The notes beneath the pieces were generated by a model. That model made no database searches. It saw only the letters and a list, made by a program, of their open reading frames with translations, and was not told the DNA's origin. This document shows, piece by piece, positions 27,893 through 37,192 of a DNA stretch of 64,000 nucleotides. Numbering within the stretch: the first letter of the stretch is position 1; every line of letters begins with the position of its first letter. The position numbers and the translations under genes are program-made. Origin of the DNA: CAWIOX01 sp963837775 (GTDB lineage: Bacteria > Pseudomonadota > Gammaproteobacteria > Burkholderiales > Burkholderiaceae_D); assembly GCA_963837775.1 (NCBI GenBank), contig CAWIOX010000029.1, positions 496,001 through 560,000 on the forward strand, given 5' to 3'.

Positions 27893-28880
27893 TGATGGTG
27901 TAACCAAAGCGGCAATCCTAATGCTCGCACTGGGTGAGAACGAGGCTGCTGAAGTAATGAAATACCTCGGCCCCCGAGAAGTGCAGAAATTGGGCGCAGC
28001 AATGGCGACCATGCAGTCAATTGCACACGAACAGGTTGAAGCCACCCTAGTGGATTTTTGTCTGGAAGCCGGAAAAAATTCAACACTTGGCCTGGATTCT
28101 GACGACTACATTCGTACCGTCCTGACCAAGGCGCTTGGCGATGACAAGGCATCCACTCTTCTCAATCGAATTCTGGGCGGTAAAGATGCAAGCGGTATTG
28201 AAAGTCTGAAATGGATGGATCCGCAATCTGTGTCAGAACTGATCCGTAACGAGCATCCGCAAATCATTGCCACCATTCTTGTCCACCTTGAGCGTGATCA
28301 AGCCTGTGAAATACTCAGCCATTTTACTGAACGTCTACGCAATGATGTCATTTTACGCATAGCAACTTTAGACGGTGTGCAGCCAACTGCTTTACGCGAA
28401 CTGAATGACGTCCTGACAAAATTACTTTCCGGCAATGAAAGCCTGAAAAAACAACCAATGGGCGGCATTCGTACTGCCGCTGAAATTCTCAATTTCATGA
28501 GTGGCGAAAATGAAACGTCCGTAATGGACAATTTAAAAAGCTACGATAGTGAAATGGCGCAAAAAATCATGGATGAGATGTTTGTCTTTGATAACATCAT
28601 GGATATCGATGACCGGGGTATCCAACTCCTGTTGCGCGAAGTACAGTCAGATACGCTCATTATTGCTCTCAAAGGTGCAGGACAAGAACTGAGAGACAAA
28701 ATATTCAAGAATATGTCTCAACGTGCCAGCGAAATGATGCGGGAGGATCTCGAATCAAAAGGGCCTGTACGCCTATCCGAAGTCGAAACACAACAAAAGC
28801 AAATATTGCAAATTGTCCGCCGACTGGCAGATGAAGGTCAATTGATGCTTGGCGCAAAAGGCGAAGACTCTTATGTCTAG
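27885..28880 (+). CDS. fliG: Flagellar motor switch protein FliG, 331 aa
   Basis: Rotor protein that receives torque from the stators. Three armadillo-like domains are readable, including HPQIIATILVHLERDQACEIL and the C-terminal torque region with charged residues (DDRGIQLLLREVQ, MSQRASEMMREDLESKGP). Length matches E. coli FliG. It overlaps both fliF and fliH. Confidence 0.97.
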   Translation: MSDDGVTKAAILMLALGENEAAEVMKYLGPREVQKLGAAMATMQSIAHEQVEATLVDFCLEAGKNSTLGLDSDDYIRTVLTKALGDDKASTLLNRILGGKDASGIESLKWMDPQSVSELIRNEHPQIIATILVHLERDQACEILSHFTERLRNDVILRIATLDGVQPTALRELNDVLTKLLSGNESLKKQPMGGIRTAAEILNFMSGENETSVMDNLKSYDSEMAQKIMDEMFVFDNIMDIDDRGIQLLLREVQSDTLIIALKGAGQELRDKIFKNMSQRASEMMREDLESKGPVRLSEVETQQKQILQIVRRLADEGQLMLGAKGEDSYV

Positions 28881-29544
28881 CATAGTAATCCCGAAAGAAC
28901 AGCTCTCTGCCTACCAACGCTGGGAAATGGCTTCCTTCGAGGATAAGCCGGCAATACCCGCCCCGGTCGTTGAAGAACTACCTATTCCGCCTCAATTGCC
29001 GCCCCCGCCTACAGCCGAAGAAATAGCAGCCATTCTTGAGAACGCACGACTTGAAGGTTATGCAACCGGGTTGGAAGAAGGCCGCAAAACCGGCCTTGCT
29101 GAAGCCGAAAATACTCTAAAAGAAACGCTCTTACCTCTACAGAGAATTGCAGATGCCTTCAATGAGGCCCTTCTATCCGCGGATGAAACGATTGCACAGG
29201 ACGCACTGGATCTGGCACTTGATATCGCAAAAGCCATGCTGAAAAACGCACTTTCAGTGCAACCTGAACTCATTCTACCGATCGTCAAAGAAGCAATTCA
29301 TTATTTACCAAGTTTAAAGCAACCAGCAATATTGACCTTGCATCCGGCCGATGCATCCATAGTCAATGAACAAATTGGCGAAGAACTTACTAAATCCGGT
29401 TGGCGAGTAGTTGGCGATGTACAAATCGAGAGGGGTGGCTGCCGTGTTGAAACTGCCAGCAATCAAATTGATGCCACAACCACAACTCGCTGGCTTCGAA
29501 TTGCAGAATCACTGGGCAAGAAATCTGAATGGTTTACGCCATGA
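28873..29544 (+). CDS. fliH: Flagellar export ATPase regulator FliH, 223 aa
   Basis: Binds FliI and docks it at the export gate. The start MSSIVIPKEQLSAYQRW overlaps the fliG stop by 8 bp. A proline-rich N-terminus is followed by a glycine-repeat helix (EGYATGLEEGRKTGLAEAE). The C-terminal domain ends RVETASNQIDATTTTRW, a conserved FliH signature. It overlaps fliI by ATGA. Confidence 0.93.
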   Translation: MSSIVIPKEQLSAYQRWEMASFEDKPAIPAPVVEELPIPPQLPPPPTAEEIAAILENARLEGYATGLEEGRKTGLAEAENTLKETLLPLQRIADAFNEALLSADETIAQDALDLALDIAKAMLKNALSVQPELILPIVKEAIHYLPSLKQPAILTLHPADASIVNEQIGEELTKSGWRVVGDVQIERGGCRVETASNQIDATTTTRWLRIAESLGKKSEWFTP

Positions 29545-30944
29545 ATACAGCCCAGTCGCACAGTGACCGCTGGAAAGCCTACCTGCGAGACTGTCGAGAG
29601 TTGCTTCCTATAGCTGAACCTATGCTGGTATCTGGTCGAATCACAAGAGTCGCCGGCTTAGTCATGGAAGCAATCGGTCTGAAACTGCCAGTCGGAAGTG
29701 CCTGCACGATCCCCCTTCCGAGCGGTGCCCGCATTGAGGCTGAAGTAGTTGGTTTTGAAGATGAGCGCCTCTTCCTGATGCCACAAAGTGATGTAGAGGG
29801 AATAATCCCAGGAACACGCGTCTATCCTGTAGAAGTAGTGCAAACATTACCCCGCCCAGGTCAAGTGACACATCCACGTCGTCGCCCCAGTGATAGAACA
29901 AGACACCTTCCTGTTGGCGAAGAGTTGCTCGGTCGCGTCCTTGATGGCGCTGGCCGACCTTTAGATAGCCTAGGCCCACTATTTACCACACATACCGCGC
30001 CACTCAACGTGCGTGCCGCCAATCCCCTTTCCCGTGCGCCCATTGTTGATACACTGGATGTTGGGGTGCGCGCCATCAATAGTATGCTGACTGTAGGTCG
30101 CGGCCAACGCATGGGCTTGTTCGCTGGTTCGGGCGTGGGTAAAAGTGTACTGCTAGGCATGATGGCTCGCTATACAAGTGCTGACATTATTGTTGTCGGC
30201 CTGATAGGTGAACGCGGCCGTGAAGTCAAGGAGTTCATAGAACAAATTCTTGGTTCTGCAGGTATGGCGCGCGCAGTAGTAGTCGCAGCCCCGGCTGACA
30301 CTCCTCCTTTGATGCGGCTGCAAGGTGCGGCCTACGCAACAGCAATTGCCGAATACTTTCGAGATCAAGGCAAGAATGTCTTATTGATCATGGACTCGCT
30401 GACTAGATATGCGATGGCCCAACGAGAGATAGCCTTAGCAATTGGAGAGCCCCCGGCGACAAAAGGCTATCCTCCATCTGTTTTTGCCAAATTACCAGCT
30501 CTGGTAGAGAGAGCGGGTAATGGTGATATCAATGGTGGATCGATTACTGCATTCTATACAGTCCTTACCGAGGGTGACGATCAGCAAGATCCGATCGCTG
30601 ACTCAGCCCGCGCTATTTTAGATGGGCATATTGTCCTGAACCGGACTTTAGCTGAAAGCGGGCATTATCCGGCCATTGATATTGAGCAATCAATCAGCAG
30701 AGCGATGCACAGCATCACGACACCACAACACCAGAAGCTCACCCGCCATCTCAAACAACTTTATTCACGCTATGAACGAAATCGTGATTTGATTAGCGTG
30801 GGCGCCTATACTGCCGGTAGCGATCCTTTACTTGACGAAGCAATTGCACTACACACCAAAATTGAATCATTTTTGCAACAAGAAATTTCAGAGCAAGCCA
30901 GTATGCAAGAAAGCCTTGAGCAACTTACCTCTCTATTTCAATAA
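29541..30944 (+). CDS. fliI: Flagellum-specific ATP synthase FliI, 467 aa
   Basis: Export ATPase of the flagellar type III apparatus. The start was chosen at the ATGA overlap with fliH (MNTAQSHSDRW); an in-frame ATG four codons earlier is also possible. Walker A GSGVGKS lies near residue 197, Walker B in NVLLIMDSLTRYAMAQRE, and the family signature PSVFAKLPALVERAG follows. Confidence 0.96.
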   Translation: MNTAQSHSDRWKAYLRDCRELLPIAEPMLVSGRITRVAGLVMEAIGLKLPVGSACTIPLPSGARIEAEVVGFEDERLFLMPQSDVEGIIPGTRVYPVEVVQTLPRPGQVTHPRRRPSDRTRHLPVGEELLGRVLDGAGRPLDSLGPLFTTHTAPLNVRAANPLSRAPIVDTLDVGVRAINSMLTVGRGQRMGLFAGSGVGKSVLLGMMARYTSADIIVVGLIGERGREVKEFIEQILGSAGMARAVVVAAPADTPPLMRLQGAAYATAIAEYFRDQGKNVLLIMDSLTRYAMAQREIALAIGEPPATKGYPPSVFAKLPALVERAGNGDINGGSITAFYTVLTEGDDQQDPIADSARAILDGHIVLNRTLAESGHYPAIDIEQSISRAMHSITTPQHQKLTRHLKQLYSRYERNRDLISVGAYTAGSDPLLDEAIALHTKIESFLQQEISEQASMQESLEQLTSLFQ

Positions 30945-30976
30945 GGCAAGCAAAATAGATTGCGTATAATTACAGG

Positions 30977-31420
30977 ATGACAACTGCACGCTCCCCCCTC
31001 AATACGCTGATTGATCTTGCGACAAAGGAGGTCGAAGATGCGACACAAAATCTAGGCGCAGCAATTCGAACAGCAGAAGATGCGCAACAAAAACTGACAT
31101 TACTACTTCAGTATCGCGATGATTATGCAGCCCGTGCTCAATCTGGATGTATGGCAGGCATTAATGCAATGGAATACCGCAATATTCAGGCTTTTTTAAC
31201 CAAACTGGATAGTGCAATTACTGGCCAACAAGTGATAGCCCGATCTGCACAAAATCGAGTCACAGAAAAAAAAATTACTTGGCAAGAATGCGAGCGCAAG
31301 CGTATGTCCTATGGCACACTTGCAGAGAGAGCTCAAAAAAAACAAATGCAGTCAGAATTACGGCGGGATCAAAAAATGATGGATGAGTACGCGGCCAGAA
31401 GAACACTGTATACAAAATAA
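30977..31420 (+). CDS. fliJ: Flagellar export protein FliJ, 147 aa
   Basis: General chaperone and ATPase stalk component. Almost entirely coiled coil, with the conserved KKQMQSELRRDQKMMDEYAARR end. Standard length. It lies 32 bp after fliI and 33 bp before fliK. Confidence 0.92.
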   Translation: MTTARSPLNTLIDLATKEVEDATQNLGAAIRTAEDAQQKLTLLLQYRDDYAARAQSGCMAGINAMEYRNIQAFLTKLDSAITGQQVIARSAQNRVTEKKITWQECERKRMSYGTLAERAQKKQMQSELRRDQKMMDEYAARRTLYTK

Positions 31421-31453
31421 AAGCATCGCACACATTCATCGGAGCAGCAAAAA

Positions 31454-32588
31454 ATGCAAACAGCAACCGTCTTGCCTGCAGCAAGTATCTTACCAAGCTC
31501 CCATCCCCAAGCTAAACAAAGTCCAACTAATGTTGCAGATGCAACATTTAACCAAGTGTTGGCACATCAGATTCAGGGGCGGAAAAATAGTAAGGAATCT
31601 GAGAAGACTGCAGAAAATAAAACCGATAGTTCGCGTAGTGCAGAACTAACGCAAGCTGCGTTATCAAAAGAAGACAAAAGTGAATCATTAGGTGATGAAA
31701 AAAATGTGGCCGAAGCCACACTCCCCGACACATTACCTGTCATTCCTGTCGAGTTGCTAGCATTGGTAGTCCAATATTAACCAAGTTACCAATAAATCAG
31801 AAAATACCAATACGCCCCCACAATTAACTGACTCGGTGCAATCAGACTCATTACAAATCGACTTATTACAATCCACTCCAACTAATGAGTTATCAAAAGA
31901 ACCACTAGGATTACTCGATAGCAAGCAGCATAAATTGGATCACGCGCTCCAGACAAACAGCGCACCTGGCGAGATAGGCAGATTAGGCGATGGAACTGCA
32001 ACAAACGCAGATCGCCAGGTTGGATTCCAAAAAGAAATTGGGGCCATTGCGCAGAAAATTCATGAAATGGCAATTCCTACAAGCACTCCTGTTATTGATC
32101 AAGTGCCACAAGTACATCTCAATCTGCTGCAGGCATCAACGACACAATTAACCGAAAAACTGACGCAACAAGTTGGAACCCAAGGTTGGGATCAAGCACT
32201 CGGGCAAAAAATAGTCTGGATGGTCGCCGGCGCGCAGCAGTCTGCCACTTTAACATTGAACCCACCCGATCTTGGTCCACTTCAAATCATTCTGAACGTA
32301 AATAATGATCAAGCAGATGCTACTTTCATTTCAGCACAACCCGAGGTAAGGCATGCACTGGAGGCAGCACTGCCAAAACTTAGGGAAATGATGAGTGAAG
32401 CAGGCATCCAACTCAGTGATGCAACTGTAAGCAGCAACAACGCCAACCAGCACGGAGCTTCTCAGCAAAATTCACACAAGGCATTCAACAATTTCAAAGA
32501 AAATAACTTGAATACTGCTGCTGTTTCGCAGTCCAGTCAGACTCGCTCACTTATTTCAGGAAAGCAAATGGTTGATACATTTGCATAG
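31454..32588 (+). pseudogene. fliK: Flagellar hook-length control protein FliK, one frameshift
   Basis: Secreted ruler that switches export specificity. The frame from the ATG at 31454 stops at 31780. The zero frame continues from about 31770 (SNINQVTNKSENT) through the C-terminal hook domain (TLTLNPPDLGPLQIILNV; LPKLREMMSEAGIQLSDATV), ending at 32588. A single extra base near 31768-31770 explains both. Repaired length is about 377 residues. The break falls in the variable linker, away from conserved parts, so both halves look otherwise healthy. Confidence 0.85.
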
Positions 32589-32783
32589 TTTCATTTTGAG
32601 TTTTTCATATCTTAAGATCAGCATCATAAACTTTGCGCAGATCGTGAGAAAAAATCTAAGTTCAAAATATACAAATATTAAAATATACAACAGCTTATCC
32701 TCTCTTTTCATTGCATCAAGAGCGGCACTTTGTCACAATAATGTCCAGAATTAATGCTTCAATGCAGGACGAGAGGAAACTAG

Positions 32784-33293
32784 ATGGCAAAAGCACCCCC
32801 AAAAGCGGATACCAAGGCCAGCCCTCCAGAAGGAAAATCCAAGAAAAAAATGATTTTTTTGGCGGCTATCGCCGTTTTGGTGTTGAGCATTGCAGGTGGT
32901 GCATTTGCCTGGTACACCAACAGCCATAAAACTGATAATAATAAAAGCCATAAAGAAATTAAAGCAGAGCCGTCAAAGCCCCCCATATTTGTCAATTTGG
33001 ATCCGTTTACTGTCAACCTGCAACCGGAAAAAGGTGAGCAGTATTTACAAATCGCACTAACTCTTCAAGTCGCGGATCAAGCACAAGTGGATTTGATCAA
33101 ATTAAACATGCCGCAGGTACGCAGTAGATTACTGACACTACTTTCTAGCAAAATGGCATCTGAAATTTCCACTGTCGAAGGTAAAAAACAACTCACTGAA
33201 GAGATTCTCGCCCAAATCAAGCTGCCTTTTATGCCGGATGGAAATACTCAGTCCGTAACAAGTGTTTTCTTTACATCTTTCATAATTCAGTAA
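32784..33293 (+). CDS. fliL: Flagellar basal body-associated protein FliL, 169 aa
   Basis: Single-pass inner-membrane protein around the stator. A lysine-rich cytoplasmic tail, one helix (about residues 27-48), then a periplasmic SPFH-like domain with FVNLDPFTVNLQPEKGEQYLQ. Ribosome site GAGAGGAAA. A 195-bp gap before it holds a possible sigma-70-like promoter (TTGCAT-N17-CACAAT). Confidence 0.93.
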   Translation: MAKAPPKADTKASPPEGKSKKKMIFLAAIAVLVLSIAGGAFAWYTNSHKTDNNKSHKEIKAEPSKPPIFVNLDPFTVNLQPEKGEQYLQIALTLQVADQAQVDLIKLNMPQVRSRLLTLLSSKMASEISTVEGKKQLTEEILAQIKLPFMPDGNTQSVTSVFFTSFIIQ

Positions 33294-33297
33294 CATT

Positions 33298-34299
33298 ATG
33301 GCCGATAATTTCCTTTCTCAGGATGAGGTCGATGCACTTTTAAAAGGTGTCAACGGCGATCAGGATGAAGTACAAGCACCGGAAGATATTTCTGGCGTAC
33401 GTCCTTACAATCTAGCTACTCAGGAACGCATCGTCCGTGGTAGGATGCCGACGCTTGAGATCATCAATGAACGATTTGCAAGATTACTACGAATAGGCCT
33501 TTTCAATTTCCTCAGACGAAGTGCGGAAGTATCCGTAGGGACAGTACGAGTTTCAAAATATAGCGAATTTATTCGTAACCTCGTGGTGCCAACCAATCTG
33601 AATCTGGTTCACATGAAACCTTTGCGCGGTACTGCGCTCATGGTATTTGATCCCAATCTCGTCTTCCTGATTGTTGATAACCTTTTTGGCGGTGATGGTC
33701 GCTTTCACACACGCGTAGAGGGACGGGATTTCACGCAAACGGAACAGCGTATCATTCAGCGTATTCTCAATGTTGCTTTTGAGGCATACACAAAATCCTG
33801 GGAACCGGTATACCCCATTGAGTTCGAGTATATCCGTTCAGAAATGAACACACAGTTTGCCAATATTGCAACTCCGAATGAAGTTGTCGTGGCAACGACG
33901 TTCACAATTGAACTTGGCTCTGTTAGCGGCGAAATGCATTTTTGCATGCCCTACTCAATGATTGAGCCTGTACGAGATATACTCACCAGCAGCCTGCAAG
34001 GAGAGGCGCTGGAAGTTGATAAACGCTGGGTTCGTCTAATGACACAGCAAATTCAAATTGCAGAAGTAGAATTAATTGCAGATCTGGGTTCGACAAAAGT
34101 AATGCTAGGCGACATTCTCAACATGAAAATTGGCGATGTCGTTCCTTTTTCAATTTCGGAAACAGTATCTGCCAAAGTTGATGGCGTCCCAGTAATGGAT
34201 TGCACATACGGGACATTTAATGGTCAATATGCTTTACGTGTTGAAAAGCTCCTGACTTACAGTACGAATGAAATGTCACAAGGAGATTCTCATGTCTGA
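33298..34299 (+). CDS. fliM: Flagellar motor switch protein FliM, 333 aa
   Basis: C-ring protein that binds CheY-P. The N-terminal CheY-binding peptide FLSQDEVDALLKG is present. The middle domain contains RGTALMVFDPNLVFLIVDNLFGGDGRFHTRVEGRDFT-type sequence and the SpoA-like C-terminus follows. It overlaps fliN by 8 bp. Confidence 0.96.
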   Translation: MADNFLSQDEVDALLKGVNGDQDEVQAPEDISGVRPYNLATQERIVRGRMPTLEIINERFARLLRIGLFNFLRRSAEVSVGTVRVSKYSEFIRNLVVPTNLNLVHMKPLRGTALMVFDPNLVFLIVDNLFGGDGRFHTRVEGRDFTQTEQRIIQRILNVAFEAYTKSWEPVYPIEFEYIRSEMNTQFANIATPNEVVVATTFTIELGSVSGEMHFCMPYSMIEPVRDILTSSLQGEALEVDKRWVRLMTQQIQIAEVELIADLGSTKVMLGDILNMKIGDVVPFSISETVSAKVDGVPVMDCTYGTFNGQYALRVEKLLTYSTNEMSQGDSHV

Positions 34300-34711
34300 A
34301 AATATAGATCCTCAAGCAATAGCTGAAGATGATTGGGGCGCGGCCATTGCCGAGCAAGCTGAAGCCGAAGCGGCTGCCTTAAAGATGCAACCTGCGGCAG
34401 CAACCATCTTCAAAGATCTTGCCGGACAAGGGAAAAAGGGAGAGACCCACAATGATATTGACTTCATTTTAGACATCCCCGTACAAATGACAGTTGAACT
34501 TGGTCGTACAAAAATTGCCATTAAAAACCTTCTGCAACTAGCCCAGGGCTCCGTCGTTGAACTTGATGGACTGGCTGGTGAACCCATGGATGTGCTTGTC
34601 AATGGATGTCTGATCGCACAAGGCGAGGTTGTGGTCGTAAATGATAAATTTGGTATTCGCCTGACGGACATCATAACCCCCTCTGAGCGCATAAGAAAAC
34701 TCAACAGATGA
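34292..34711 (+). CDS. fliN: Flagellar motor switch protein FliN, 139 aa
   Basis: C-ring component. The start MSENIDPQAIAEDDWG has AGGAG six bases upstream. The SpoA domain DIPVQMTVELGRTKIAIKNL and the conserved end RLTDIITPSERIRKLNR are present. It overlaps fliO (ATGA). Confidence 0.95.
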   Translation: MSENIDPQAIAEDDWGAAIAEQAEAEAAALKMQPAAATIFKDLAGQGKKGETHNDIDFILDIPVQMTVELGRTKIAIKNLLQLAQGSVVELDGLAGEPMDVLVNGCLIAQGEVVVVNDKFGIRLTDIITPSERIRKLNR

Positions 34712-35124
34712 GGCGCTTCACTTTCATAGCCATACCGACAATATGGAGCGCCACCATTGCTGAGGCAGCCGAGCAATCTGGCAATACATCTACCAGTGGC
34801 TTATTTCAGTTAGTGTTTGGCCTGGCCATTGTTCTTGGCCTGATGGCCGCTGCTGTTTGGGTCCTTAAATATTTTGGTGTAAAACAAATCATAAGCGGCA
34901 CAAATGTTCGCATTATCGGTGGCGTCAATGTTGGTACCCGCGAACGAATTTTAATTATTGAGGCAGCGGATCAATGGATCGTTGTGGGCGTAACCCCCGG
35001 ATGCATTAATGCCCTCGCAACTATGCCAAAGCAGGAAACTATACCAACTACAGATAATGCCTCTGGACTGAGAACATTTCCCGAATGGCTGAAACAAACT
35101 CTGGAAAAACGCAACGGAAAATAA
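34708..35124 (+). CDS. fliO: Flagellar biosynthetic protein FliO, 138 aa
   Basis: Assembly factor for the FliP export-gate ring. An N-terminal signal-like stretch, one helix (about residues 31-52), then the FliO domain (GGVNVGTRERILIIEAADQWIVVGVTPG). Overlaps fliN by four bases. Confidence 0.9.
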   Translation: MRRFTFIAIPTIWSATIAEAAEQSGNTSTSGLFQLVFGLAIVLGLMAAAVWVLKYFGVKQIISGTNVRIIGGVNVGTRERILIIEAADQWIVVGVTPGCINALATMPKQETIPTTDNASGLRTFPEWLKQTLEKRNGK

Positions 35125-35130
35125 GGTCTC

Positions 35131-35916
35131 ATGCAACAGAACTGCACTCCGTTAAAAATTGCAAAAAAAACACCGCAAATTTTACGACAATTATTGCCCC
35201 TTGCACTGCTCTGCCTGCCTGTGCTCGCGATATCACAAGATGCTGGCCTACAGGCAATCACCAGCACACCTGCTGCTGGCGGTGGTCAAAATTATTCACT
35301 CAGCATACAAACACTGCTGCTACTGACCGCGCTGTCTTTCTTGCCTGCCGCACTACTGATGATGACAAGCTTTACTCGCATCATCATAGTGTTATCTTTA
35401 CTTCGACATGCAATTGGTACACAGTCAGCCCCACCAAACCAAGTGTTGGTCGGGCTCACACTATTCCTGACATTTTTCGTCATGGGTCCTGTGTTCGATA
35501 AAGTCTACGTGGATGCATACCAACCATTATCAGAGAACAAAATAAGCATGTTGCAAGCACTTGATAAAGGGATTATCCCGTTAAAGTCGTTCATGCTGAA
35601 ACAAACACGTCAGGCAGATTTGGCTTTATTTGTCAAATTATCAAATACCGCACAACTCCAAGGACCGGAAGATGTGCCGCTGCGTGTATTGATTCCTGCC
35701 TATATAACAAGTGAGCTGAAGACTGCGTTTCAAATTGGCTTTGCCATCTTCATACCATTTCTCATCATCGATATGGTTGTAGCCAGCATACTTATGTCAA
35801 TGGGAATGATGATGGTATCGCCCGCAATCGTATCACTCCCCTTCAAATTGATGCTTTTCGTACTCGTAGATGGATGGCAACTTTTGATTGGATCTTTAGC
35901 ACAAAGTTTTTATTGA
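35131..35916 (+). CDS. fliP: Flagellar export gate protein FliP, 261 aa
   Basis: Core pore protein. A cleavable signal peptide (about residues 18-36) is followed by membrane helices with the signatures SFTRIIIVLSLLRHAIGTQ and MGMMMVSPAIVSLPFKLMLF. Length typical. Confidence 0.97.
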   Translation: MQQNCTPLKIAKKTPQILRQLLPLALLCLPVLAISQDAGLQAITSTPAAGGGQNYSLSIQTLLLLTALSFLPAALLMMTSFTRIIIVLSLLRHAIGTQSAPPNQVLVGLTLFLTFFVMGPVFDKVYVDAYQPLSENKISMLQALDKGIIPLKSFMLKQTRQADLALFVKLSNTAQLQGPEDVPLRVLIPAYITSELKTAFQIGFAIFIPFLIIDMVVASILMSMGMMMVSPAIVSLPFKLMLFVLVDGWQLLIGSLAQSFY

Positions 35917-35926
35917 GGTATTTTCA

Positions 35927-36196
35927 ATGACTCCTGAGAGTGTAATGTCCCTTGGTCGCCATGCCATGGAAATAACACTGTTGATAGCAGCACCCTTGCT
36001 GTTAACAGCTCTTGTTATTGGTTTAATCGTCAGTATTTTTCAGGCTGCAACGCAAATCAACGAAGCAACCTTATCGTTCATTCCAAAACTTGTCGGTATT
36101 TTTGTTGCATTGGTTATCGCTGGACCTTGGATGCTATCCGTTATGCTTGATTATATGCGGCAAGTGTTCACGGACATTCCTGGCATGGTTGGGTAA
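35927..36196 (+). CDS. fliQ: Flagellar export gate protein FliQ, 89 aa
   Basis: Two-helix gate protein; sequence features AAPLLLTALVIGLIVSIFQAATQINEATLSFIPK match the family. The ATG lies 10 bp after fliP; a ribosome site TGAGG is present. Confidence 0.96.
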   Translation: MTPESVMSLGRHAMEITLLIAAPLLLTALVIGLIVSIFQAATQINEATLSFIPKLVGIFVALVIAGPWMLSVMLDYMRQVFTDIPGMVG

Positions 36197-36304
36197 AACA
36201 CTAACTTCCTGCATGATACAAACATTTATTGCATATTCAATTATTCAAATAGATACCCCGAAAATACTTGCAATGAACTGCTCTAGCCATACTCAAAAGC
36301 ATTG

Positions 36305-37108
36305 ATGTTCACGTTTACCAGCGCAGAACTGAATGCATTAGTTACCGCCTTACTGTGGCCTCTTAGTCGTGTCCTTGGCCTCATTGCCACAGCACCTCTT
36401 TTCGGCAATGTTAGTGTGCCAATGCAGGCCAAGATTGGTCTTGGTGTAATGCTTACACTCATTTTAGTGCCGCTAGTTCCAACTCTCCCTGCAATAGACC
36501 CCCTATCGTTCGCAGGGCTATTGATCTTAGCCCAACAACTCATTGTTGGCTTAGGGATGGGGTTTGCAATGCGGATTGTATTTGCCGCTGTAGAAATGGC
36601 AGGGGAAATCATTAGCATGACCATGGGCTTGAGTTTTGCGACCTTCTTTGACCCACAATCTCAAGGTCAGTCTACTGCCATCAGTCAGTTTTTGGCATTG
36701 CTGATAACCATGGCTTTTTTGTCAATCAATGGCCATCTACTAATGCTTTCAGTACTTGTAGATAGTTTTTTTACATTACCTATTACTGCCACACCACTAG
36801 GCGGAAATATGTTCCATCAGCTTGTGGACTGGGCTGGAAAAATATTTAGTGCAGGTGTCCAACTTTCCCTTCCTGTCATCGCAGCATTACTCATTACGAA
36901 CATTGCTCTCGGCATTCTGACTCGTGCTTCGCCCCAGCTTAATCTCTTTGGTATAGGTTTCCCAGTTACCTTAAGCGTAGGCTTTATCGTGATAGCACTA
37001 GTATTGCCTTCTTTATCAATACCAACGGAACGTCTTTTCCAAGATGGTTTTGAAACAATGAAAAAAATCCCCCTGCCTTCTGAGAAAATCCCCAGCAAGT
37101 CGCCATGA
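36305..37108 (+). CDS. fliR: Flagellar export gate protein FliR, 267 aa
   Basis: Gate protein with about six helices. ATG at 36305 (MFTFTSAELNALV); a TTG one codon earlier is not preferred. The 108-bp gap after fliQ is unusually long for this operon and shows no clear promoter. Conserved GMGFAMRIVFAAVEMAGEIISMTMGLSFATFFDP region is present at about residues 81-116. Confidence 0.95.
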   Translation: MFTFTSAELNALVTALLWPLSRVLGLIATAPLFGNVSVPMQAKIGLGVMLTLILVPLVPTLPAIDPLSFAGLLILAQQLIVGLGMGFAMRIVFAAVEMAGEIISMTMGLSFATFFDPQSQGQSTAISQFLALLITMAFLSINGHLLMLSVLVDSFFTLPITATPLGGNMFHQLVDWAGKIFSAGVQLSLPVIAALLITNIALGILTRASPQLNLFGIGFPVTLSVGFIVIALVLPSLSIPTERLFQDGFETMKKIPLPSEKIPSKSP

Positions 37109-37192
37109 AGAATAACAAAGGTTTTATCGTAAATAAGTAACAGGATAATAAGACAAATCCAAATTACTCTTCAGCTCAATACTCTGGATTAA

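Noticed and set aside
32711..32745. A third copy of the class-II motif upstream of fliL (GCATCAAGAGCGGCAC...)
   Set aside because: Only GCAT and GCGGC are shared and the TATNAT end is missing; too weak to group with the fliF and flgA sites.
32860..32880. GGCGGCTATCGCC inside fliL
   Set aside because: It lies in the coding region for the membrane helix and has no promoter context; coincidence is likely.
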